22,866 bases of DNA from Clostridiales bacterium (lineage in GTDB: Bacteria > Bacillota > Clostridia > TANB77 > CAG-508), in contig JAHZIB010000021.1 of NCBI GenBank assembly GCA_019419955.1, forward strand, positions 1 through 22,866, in the 5' to 3' direction. The notes below the pieces were generated by a model. That model did not search any database and was not told the DNA's origin. It saw only the letters and a program-made list of their open reading frames with translations. A program made the translations under genes and the position numbers. Position 1 is the stretch's first letter, and each line of letters begins with the position of its first letter. Shown here one piece after another: positions 14,224 through 21,808 of this stretch.

Positions 14224-16227
14224 CTAGTCATATACATATCTTGTATCTGCCATCTCCTGTTCCAAACTTTGTTCTTCTGTTTTTTTGTATTCTTTTATTA
14301 CATTTCCCAGCTCTTCAGCAAAATCTTGCAATATTACCAATTTTATTGTTGGTTCTTTTCCATCAATATAATCATCCATTACCTGTTTTAACTTTTTCAA
14401 ATTTGACAACTCATCTTGCAACTCTTCGCCGTGCTTTTTTGCTCTATCTAACAATTTTTCCTTTATAGTAACTATATCTTCATTACTTGCACAGGATATT
14501 CTCTGGAACATTTGGAAAACATCATAATATTTAAATATTGGAATTTCCATGCATTCCTTATCAAACTTATCGTAAAATTGTTCCATTTTCATAGGTATAT
14601 ACTTAAATATTTCTTCAGCTTTTTCTCTATACATTTTGTCTTCTAGTTGTATATTAATCTTATTAAAATGCGTTAATATTTCTTCCATATCCTCAGATTT
14701 ATCTTCTTCTATCGCTAAACTAGCTAATTCCTCATCAACATTTGGGCAATAACTAGATGTTAAAGAAGATACATTCATCCCATTCAAAAATACGCTTTTA
14801 ACAGTTTTCATATCATAATTAATTAAACCTTTTCTAACAAAATGTGCAAAATACGCAAAAAGTTTGACTACATTTATTAATTCTATCCTTCCATTTTTCA
14901 CATCATCTAAGACCTCTGACACAATTCCATCAAACTGGTCATCTGCAATTTTCCAGTATTCTTCTGTCAATAGCCTCTTGTAGCCAGGTAATTTATCAGT
15001 ATCAACTGTATTTATAATTGCTTCCATATCTTGTTTAAACACTTTCATATCAAATATACGTGTACGAACGTAAAGCTCTATGAATTTAAAAAACCTATAC
15101 TCTGCTTTAAAATTATAATAATAATTATTGTCAAACTCTTTAATATAAAATTGCCTATTATCCATAAATACTCTTGATGAAACTAATATTGCCTTATATT
15201 CTTCATTATCATTAATATTCACAAATTTATCCTTAGTAATCTTTCCTGCCTTTATTTCAAAAGATATAGCAATTGTGAATATTAACATTGTTTGCAAAAC
15301 TCTATGATTAGTATTCGGATAATAATTATTTACCATATCAAATATCTTTTTAAAGTTTGTTAAGGAATGTTTTAGAATTCTAAGATTTCTTGTACCACTT
15401 TTATTAAAAGTAGAAATTATTAACTTTGTATTTTCTCTCAAAAACCTAATTAAATCAGGACAATTCTCATATCTCATTAGCAAACCATTGATAATATAAT
15501 TAAACTCCGGTGCATACTCAAAAGTCTCGCCAATAAGTTTTTCTTTGATTCTTTCATAATCATTTGCTTTATCAAACACATATTCAATGGTATCTCTTAT
15601 TCTCTCAACCATTGGTTTGTCAGTTTTCATATTAAGCTTATTTTCTTTATCTAATAAGTATGTTGCTATAAAAGTTTTCATCTCTAAATTGCTATTTTTC
15701 AACTTTGTAGATAATTCCTTCTCATTACAAATTATTATAGTTTTTATATGGTCATGCTCTACAAAATTATTTATATAACCCAAAATATCTATAACATCAA
15801 CATTGGCCCTCTCCAAATCATCAAAACATAGAACTTTATCATCAGTTGAAAAAAATTGTCCGTAATCAATTCTATCTCCATTTTGCGTAACACCAAAGAA
15901 ATTCGCCATATCTAACCCTGTTTTCGCATATTCTGGAATATTTTTTACTCCACTTGCATCCATAAACTTCTTAAGATTCTTATCCATAAGTTGTGTAGTC
16001 TCTATAAATATCTTCTTGCTTATCTCTTCTAAATTAGAAATACCATATAAAGACATATATATAGCTGTATATCTCTTACCATTTAAAGCCATTGACTCAA
16101 TCTTAGGCTTAATTTTATTATTCCAAAAATAAGTTTTACCGCTTCCCCACTCACCATTAAGCATTATTGCATAATCTGTATAATCTGATCTTATATAATC
16201 TAATATACTCTCTACCAAATCTTCCAC
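14224..16227 (-). CDS. KAP-family P-loop ATPase
   Basis: A 667-residue protein of the KAP/STAND-related P-loop NTPases. It has Walker A GEWGSGKT at 25-32, a strand and helix reading YTAIYMSLYGISNLEEISKK, and Walker B KVLCFDDLER at 131-140, followed by a sensor-like KTIIICNEKEL. The rest is helical with no membrane segment that I can see. The C-terminus is a charged helix. The start is GTG 16227 with AGGAGG seven bases upstream. Homologues with this architecture are scattered among Firmicutes, often in variable genome islands, and some KAP proteins act in phage defence. That role is inference here. It stands between spoVT and comF, is flanked by an AGAAGTGTCCCT repeat at 16262, and has no obvious effector partner. 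Confidence 0.75.
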   Translation of the reverse strand: MEDLVESILDYIRSDYTDYAIMLNGEWGSGKTYFWNNKIKPKIESMALNGKRYTAIYMSLYGISNLEEISKKIFIETTQLMDKNLKKFMDASGVKNIPEYAKTGLDMANFFGVTQNGDRIDYGQFFSTDDKVLCFDDLERANVDVIDILGYINNFVEHDHIKTIIICNEKELSTKLKNSNLEMKTFIATYLLDKENKLNMKTDKPMVERIRDTIEYVFDKANDYERIKEKLIGETFEYAPEFNYIINGLLMRYENCPDLIRFLRENTKLIISTFNKSGTRNLRILKHSLTNFKKIFDMVNNYYPNTNHRVLQTMLIFTIAISFEIKAGKITKDKFVNINDNEEYKAILVSSRVFMDNRQFYIKEFDNNYYYNFKAEYRFFKFIELYVRTRIFDMKVFKQDMEAIINTVDTDKLPGYKRLLTEEYWKIADDQFDGIVSEVLDDVKNGRIELINVVKLFAYFAHFVRKGLINYDMKTVKSVFLNGMNVSSLTSSYCPNVDEELASLAIEEDKSEDMEEILTHFNKINIQLEDKMYREKAEEIFKYIPMKMEQFYDKFDKECMEIPIFKYYDVFQMFQRISCASNEDIVTIKEKLLDRAKKHGEELQDELSNLKKLKQVMDDYIDGKEPTIKLVILQDFAEELGNVIKEYKKTEEQSLEQEMADTRYVYD

Positions 16228-16261
16228 TTATTCTCCTCCTTCTTACCTTTCCTTGCAAATC

Positions 16262-16273
16262 AGGGACACTTCT
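16262..16273. repeat. AGAAGTGTCCCT repeat, copy 3 (half element)
   Basis: AGGGACACTTCT at 16262-16273, preceded by AAATC and followed by TCTTTTTC, resembles the left arm of copy 1 (AATTAGGGACACTTCTCTTTTC). The second arm is absent. It lies in the 61-base gap between comF and the ATPase gene. Confidence 0.55.
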
Positions 16274-16288
16274 TCTTTTTCAATCCCT

Positions 16289-16972
16289 TTAATCTTTCGC
16301 TAAGGTTAATATTCCAATTTGTTTTACTTTTACCTTTTTCAATTCCTGAATACACGAATTTACAGTTGCTCCTGTTGTATAAATATCATCAAATAGTAGA
16401 ATTCTTTTATTAGTTATTTTCTCTATTTTTTCTAATTTATATACATTTTTTGCATTTTCCTTTCTCATTTTTCCATTTAAAGTACTTTGAGGTTTATTGT
16501 TTCTAATCTTAATCAAAATATCTTTATAGCACTTTATATTTGCCATTTTGGATAATTCTTGCGCAATTAACTCACTTTGATTATAACCTCTTTCCTTCAT
16601 TCTTTTCTTGTGTATCGGGACTGGAATTATTATATCATAACTTTCTATAAAATCAAAAATTTTTTTGTTTTTCACAATAAATTTACAAAATGTTTTATAT
16701 AAATATGCCTCTTCATCAAATTTGTATTTAAGAATCAACTCACGTATTATGCCTTCATATCTAAAAATATGATATCTTTCTATTAATTCATCATTCTCAT
16801 CAGATTTATAGTATTTCTCATTTTTATTCTTAGTTAAGTTTTGCATCAAATTGAACTCATATTTCTTTAGTTTCTTTTCACATTTTGTACATAAATATCC
16901 TTCTCCTAGCTTTTTGCAAATGCCACAACTAGGCAAAAAAATATATTCGAGGGTTTTATTTAAAAAGTTCAT
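16289..16972 (-). CDS. comF: ComF family protein (phosphoribosyltransferase-like)
   Basis: A 227-residue protein with an N-terminal zinc ribbon (Cys16, Cys19, Cys28, Cys31 in PSCGICKK and YLCTKCEKK) and a type I phosphoribosyltransferase fold. The fold shows the conserved PVPIHKKRMKERGYNQSELI and the PRPP-binding loop LLFDDIYTTGAT (about 192-203). ComF proteins take part in DNA uptake and transformation in competent species. In many Clostridia the gene is present without known competence. It directly follows recD2 in the same orientation with an ~90-base gap that contains an 8-bp inverted repeat (GATTATTT/AAATAATC, 16981-17004). The ribosome site before ATG 16972 is weak. Confidence 0.88.
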   Translation of the reverse strand: MNFLNKTLEYIFLPSCGICKKLGEGYLCTKCEKKLKKYEFNLMQNLTKNKNEKYYKSDENDELIERYHIFRYEGIIRELILKYKFDEEAYLYKTFCKFIVKNKKIFDFIESYDIIIPVPIHKKRMKERGYNQSELIAQELSKMANIKCYKDILIKIRNNKPQSTLNGKMRKENAKNVYKLEKIEKITNKRILLFDDIYTTGATVNSCIQELKKVKVKQIGILTLAKD

Positions 16973-17062
16973 TCATTTTAGATTATTTAATAAGTAAAAT
17001 AATCCTACGCTCCTTTCTTGCTTTTATTATTCCCCCGAATATTTATCTTTTTTGCACATACT

Positions 17063-19493
17063 TTAAACATTACCTTGTAGCTTATACGCTAAACCCGTAT
17101 TTCTTTTTTTATTATCTGCATTATTTATCATGAAATTGAGTACATTTGGGCTACCTACAATTATCAATAACTTTCTTGCTCTAGTCATACCTGTATATAA
17201 TAAATTCCTAGTCAGAAGCATCGGAGCTGATTGCACAATTGGCATAATAACTACATCAAACTCGCTTCCGTTGTGATTTATGGACTGTAATAGCATATGC
17301 ATGCTCTATTTGCTCTAATTCATTATACTGATACCAGACCTCTTTATCATCGTCAAACTTTATTTTAATTTGTTTATTAAAATCATCAATAACACTTATT
17401 GTACCCAATTCACCATTAAATACTCCACTTCCATATTCGTAATTAGGCACCTTTTTTTCCCAATATATATCATAATTATTTTTTATCTGCATTATTCTGT
17501 CGCCTTCTCTGAATATGTTATTTCCAAATTTTCTCTCCTTCTTGGTTTCCATAAATGGATTTATAGTCTGTTGTAATAATTTGTTTAACTCTTTTGTACC
17601 AAGCTCTCCTTTTTTTGTTGGAGTTATAATTTGTATATTCTTAAAAAAATCAAAATTGCCATACTTCTTTAATCTATCTCCACTTAGAGTTATTATATTG
17701 TAAAGTATTTTTTGCTTATTAGTTTCATTTATATAGAAAAAGTCTTCTAAATAAGAGCTGTAATTACAATCTCCATCTAATACTTTTTCATTATTTGTGT
17801 TCTTGCTTTCTTGCTCAATTATATTTTCCTGCAAGCAATAATCACTATTTGAATTAACATTCTTTTCTGAGTAATTATTTACGGTTCCATGCAGAATATC
17901 TTCTTTAGTTAAAAATCCTAGGCCTTCATTTACTCTATGTGCATTAACAATTATTTTGCTCCTTGCTGCCTGTCTAAAAATTTTATTTAATGTAATTGTA
18001 GTAATTACTCCTGAATCGATAACATCTTTAAGCACATTGCCAGCTCCTACTGATGGCAACTGGTCTATATCTCCAACAAGTACTAATTTCGTCCCCTTAT
18101 ATAACGCTTTGCATAAATAACTCATTAGGAAGATATCTACCATAGACATCTCATCTACAATTACTATATCTCCATCAATTGGTGTTACTGTAACTTCTGT
18201 AGGCAAAACGTGATTTTCTTCCGATATTTTTCCTATTTCCAACAATCTATGTAAAGTTTTTGCTTCCTCACCAGTCGCCTCAGTCATTTTTTTCGCCGCT
18301 CTACCTGTTGGTGCACATAAAACTGGTTTCATCTCATTATGCTTAAAAATATCTATAACTGTTTTAATAATTGTCGTTTTACCAGTACCAGGTCCACCTG
18401 TAATAACACATACATTATGCTCATTTATTGCTTCTATTGCTTCTCTTTGTTTTTCTGACAAGTCAATGTTCGACTTTTCTTCAAACATTTCCAGTTCTTT
18501 ATTAAACCTTCCTATTTTTTTTATATTATCATACTTTGCTAAATCCAATAGCCTTTCTGCCACTTGCTTTTCCACTTTATAGTACTGATATAAGTATACC
18601 CATTCATCCCCATCTCTTTCCTCAAACACGACATCTTCTTTTGCCTTCATGTTAATTATGCATTCTTCAACTTCATTTTCACCAACACCAAGTAACTTCT
18701 TAACATAATCAAGCAAGCTTTCATACCTTGTACAACAATGACCATTATATGTCATAAGAATTAGAGCATGTTTCACACCACTTCTTATACGTTTTTCATT
18801 ATTGTATTCAAAACCTAAATTCAAAGCCATTTTATCTATTTGATCAAAATTCACTTTATTTACTAAATCAATTAAAATGTATGGATTAGCTTCTATCTCT
18901 TCTATTGCATTTGCTCCTAGTACCTTATATACTTTTTCCGCATTTTGTGGTCCAATACCAAACTTATCCAAAAATCCTACAATCTGCCATACTTCCCAAT
19001 TTTCAATAAATTCACTAGCAATTTCAATAGCTCTCTCCTTGCTAATTCCTTTTACTTGTGCAAGTTTCTCTGGTTCAAACTTAAATATGCTAATGGTTTC
19101 TTCTCCAAACATCTTAACAATATTTTTAGCAGTTGCAGGTCCTACCCCTTTTATCCCACAATTTGCCAAATATCTTTCCAAAGCTTTTGTTGTCTGAGGC
19201 ATACTTTTTTCAAAAGTATCCACCTTAATCTGTTTCCCATACTCTTGGTGTTCCACAAGTTTGCCTACAATCTTAAGCGTATCTCCAACATTCACAAAAG
19301 GCAAATATCCTACTATTGTTATTTCTTCATCTAATTCAGATAATAATGTCTGTAAATTCGTTTGCACATTTTGTCCATCTGCTTCACTATTATATTTTTC
19401 CTTACTATTTTGTTCAAGCTTCAATACTCCAACACAATAGCTATTTAATTCATTTTTATACTTTATATCTATTAATTCTCCTTGTAGTTCCAA
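17063..19493 (-). CDS. recD2: RecD2 family ATP-dependent DNA helicase, with +1 frameshift at a CGG codon
   Basis: A superfamily 1B 5'-3' DNA helicase. The start is TTG 19493 (AGAAGG seven bases upstream). It has an N-terminal domain, tandem helix-hairpin-helix motifs (about 110-215, CGIKGVGPATAKNIV), Walker A GGPGTGKTT at 366-374, a VDEMSMVD Walker B near 446-453 and GDIDQLPSVGAG. An asparagine-rich insertion lies near 525-575. The zero frame ends in helicase motif V/VI: after TVHKSQ comes codon 742, CGG (17268-17270), then TGA at 17256-17258. The +1 frame continues GSEFDVVIMPIVQ, then LLTRNLLYTGMTRARKLLII to TAA at 17063-17065, exactly the conserved HKSQGSE motif and the arginine-finger motif. 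The restored length is 809 residues, normal for RecD2. Without the shift the protein lacks motif VI and should be inactive. Confidence 0.88.
17268..17270 (-). other. In-frame CGG codon = +1 frameshift site 3
   Basis: The context read leftward is TCA CAA CGG AAG. Skipping the C gives CAA GGA AGC GAG TTT, restoring the highly conserved HKSQGSEF motif of RecD helicases with glycine at the shift. It is the only in-frame CGG in a gene of over 800 codons. The site is outside the prophage, in a core-type gene. Confidence 0.8.
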
Positions 19494-19572
19494 TTTTTTA
19501 CCTTCTTTTTATTAAATATCTATTAGTATATCACAAATTTGTTAGTTAATCTACAATTGAAACAAAAATTTT

Positions 19573-19929
19573 TTAACTTGCTTCTTTTATACTATCAATT
19601 ACTTCCTTACATTCCTTCCAATTTACCACCTTTATCTCATTATAATCTTTGCTAAGTTTATTTAGTATCTTTACCGTATCATCAGTTGACCCCAAATCTG
19701 CTACAATCACATCCTTCACACATTCCTCCTTCCCGTACATTATTCTAAAAAGAATTGTACGTAAAAATCCCTCTATCTTATTTTCTTGGTTTTTTGTAGC
19801 AATAATTATATAAATACCATCAGCTTTCAAATTTGTATATGTACAAATATATATAATATTTTTTATAATTTCAAACAAACCATATAACGCAGATATCCAA
19901 AACAATCCATTTAGTATAAATTCCCACAT
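19573..19929 (-). CDS. Small membrane protein with glycosyltransferase-like segment
   Basis: A 118-residue protein starting MWEFILNGLFW. ATG 19929 has GGAGG five bases upstream; a longer frame from ATG 19941 would swallow that ribosome site. Residues 1-30 are a hydrophobic membrane segment. The remainder (YIIIATKNQENKIEGFLRTI, VIVADLGSTDDTVKIL, then IKVVNWKEC) imitates the first half of a GT-A family 2 glycosyltransferase: the beta strand, the sugar-nucleotide region and the D-x-GSTDDT motif. The acceptor half is missing, so it is unlikely to be a complete transferase. It precedes recD2 by ~80 bases in the same direction. It may be a reduced, regulatory or chaperone-like derivative. Confidence 0.6.
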   Translation of the reverse strand: MWEFILNGLFWISALYGLFEIIKNIIYICTYTNLKADGIYIIIATKNQENKIEGFLRTILFRIMYGKEECVKDVIVADLGSTDDTVKILNKLSKDYNEIKVVNWKECKEVIDSIKEAS

Positions 19930-20040
19930 AATACCCTCCATTTCTTTTTCTATATATATTTGAGTTTCCGACTAATAGGAAGAAATTTCAAAGATTAACT
20001 AAAATTTTATTCTTTATAGCATTATTTAAACTATAATCTA

Positions 20041-20085
20041 AAAAAACTCATAAAATATCTTTTTATATATTTTATGAATTTTTTT
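20041..20085. terminator. Bidirectional terminator after the VWA gene
   Basis: TCATAAAATAT (20048-20058) pairs perfectly with ATATTTTATGA (20067-20077), with an A-run on the left and a T-run on the right. Read leftward it is followed by T6, about 30 bases past the VWA gene stop, so it should end that transcript. Confidence 0.7.
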
Positions 20086-20105
20086 ATTTTAGGTGAATAA
20101 TTACC

Positions 20106-21527
20106 CTATTTAAAATATCTATATCGTTCCCTTACATTGTTATGTATAAACGCTATAACTATTACTATAGCTAATGCAAGTATAGTTGCCTTTAATAAAA
20201 ATAACATATCCTGTGCTGCTGCTTCTTCTGTTCCTGTAGGCGGAATTATCAAAAAGTCTAATGCTTTTATGTTTGCTTCTCTTCCTACTGTTATTGTATT
20301 ATTATGATTTATATCATTTACTGAAAATACCATAGAATTCCCTATTAAGCTTAAATCTGGTAATCTCTCAGGTGTAAGAACCGTTGTTAATACTAACTTT
20401 GTCCTATATTCAGTCGCCGCTTGTATTATTTGTTCCCCAGATCCAGATACTAATGTATTTCCATTCATCTGCCAACCATAATCTCTATTTATCTTTCCTC
20501 CTTCACTCAGTAATGCTTCATCTTGATTAAATACAAAATTATTACTATACAAATCATTTATTATAATATTATTCATATTAAATGCTGCTCGTATACTAAT
20601 TACATATTCTATTCTAAGTGTAGCTCCATGCAATATCTCTTCATCTACTTGGAAAATCATTTTATCTCCACCTATTAACAATCCTTCATGATTTACACTA
20701 TACGTTGTTACTGGCTCTGACATGATAATTATCTTAAAATATATCTCATTATATATATCTTCTACTATTGTCTCTGCTAAATTTGATGTCGTGGTTTCCA
20801 TATTTTTATGAAGCTCGCTACTTGTTTCTAATTCCTGGAATGCTATTGTCACTGCTGTTTCTACAAATATTGATATTGTTGATATTCCTGAATTATTAAT
20901 TGCCTTAATCTGTGAAATAGTTTCCATTTCATCACCTAACATACCATCAGATAAACTACATATTATCTTTATTGTATCTTCATCTGAATTAGTAGCATCT
21001 AACATTGACTTTGCTTTTTGCATTGAATCTGACATCAATGTTCCTCCATTAGCATATATTTTATCTAAATGTGACATTATAGCTTCCTCGTCATTCGTCA
21101 TCTCTAATATATTTGCTGTATCTAACCCACTATTAAAGAATAACACTCCTATCTGCAAATGCTCTGCTCCCATTCTATCAAATAATGATGTCACCAATGT
21201 TTTTGTAGACTCTTTAGTAATTTGGTCTTTTCCATCTGCCATACTTCCTGATGTATCTAAAATAAATACTATTTCAACATCACTTAAATTTTCTATGACA
21301 TTAATATCAGAACCCGTAGTAATTCCAGCATCAAGTAGTATTGAACCATCTGCTAGTTGTACTTGCAGTGCATTTACCTGTTTGTATGCTATTATTCCTA
21401 AGTCTGTATTTTTATAATAGTTTGGCACTGTTATGGATTGTTGATATGAATGCACTGGTGTAAAACTAAATATTAAATATGATATTAAAATTAATGCAAA
21501 AATTCTTTTCAGTATTTTATTTTTCAT
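20106..21527 (-). CDS. Secreted, surface-anchored von Willebrand factor A domain protein
   Basis: A 473-residue protein. The N-terminus (MKNKILKRIFALILISYLIF, then SFTPVHSY) is a signal peptide. A VWA domain follows with the metal-dependent adhesion site DTSGSM at 91-96, then LQIGVLFFNSG, GGTLMSDSMQKA and IICSLSDGM. The C-terminal half is beta-rich. The end has IPPTG at 428-432, a hydrophobic segment at about 441-461 and a basic tail (RERYRYFK). This is the layout of a sortase signal with a non-canonical LPxTG motif, so the protein is probably wall- or pilus-linked. A plain membrane anchor is the alternative. ATG 21527 has GAGGGGATC upstream. It lies downstream of another surface-protein gene in the same orientation. 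No sortase gene is in the window. Confidence 0.8.
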   Translation of the reverse strand: MKNKILKRIFALILISYLIFSFTPVHSYQQSITVPNYYKNTDLGIIAYKQVNALQVQLADGSILLDAGITTGSDINVIENLSDVEIVFILDTSGSMADGKDQITKESTKTLVTSLFDRMGAEHLQIGVLFFNSGLDTANILEMTNDEEAIMSHLDKIYANGGTLMSDSMQKAKSMLDATNSDEDTIKIICSLSDGMLGDEMETISQIKAINNSGISTISIFVETAVTIAFQELETSSELHKNMETTTSNLAETIVEDIYNEIYFKIIIMSEPVTTYSVNHEGLLIGGDKMIFQVDEEILHGATLRIEYVISIRAAFNMNNIIINDLYSNNFVFNQDEALLSEGGKINRDYGWQMNGNTLVSGSGEQIIQAATEYRTKLVLTTVLTPERLPDLSLIGNSMVFSVNDINHNNTITVGREANIKALDFLIIPPTGTEEAAAQDMLFLLKATILALAIVIVIAFIHNNVRERYRYFK

Positions 21528-21808
21528 ATATGATCCCCTCTATTACAAAAATTCATAGTGTAAATATTTGCCTTTTATACATTCTTTCTACTTAAACTTT
21601 ATTATCAAACCTTTAGCTTCCAAATTAGATATGTATAACTATCAAAATTTTGTATATCACTTTTTCCCTTTTTCTACAATTATTCACTCCAGCTTTTCCT
21701 ATATAACAAGGTTAAACTACTTTATACTATGCATATTCACAAAATAAAATACGTACGTGGACATTGAAAACTTCAACGTTAATGTCACACATTTCTTTTC
21801 TTTTAAGA
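21528..21808. other. Intergenic region after the lectin-like gene, with structured element
   Basis: These 281 bases have no gene that I can support. Close to the upstream gene's stop is an inverted repeat, GACATT (21760-21765) with AATGTC (21781-21786), extended inward by GAA/TTC with an unpaired AACGTT palindrome on one side. The rest is AT-rich leader for the VWA gene. No reverse transcriptase or template repeat is present here. Confidence 0.45.

Noticed and set aside
17063..17302. Separate 79-codon ORF (MHMLLQSINHNGSEFD...) as an independent gene
   Set aside because: Its first eleven codons are out-of-frame readings of the upstream recD2 segment. From GSEF onward it is the C-terminal helicase motif of recD2.
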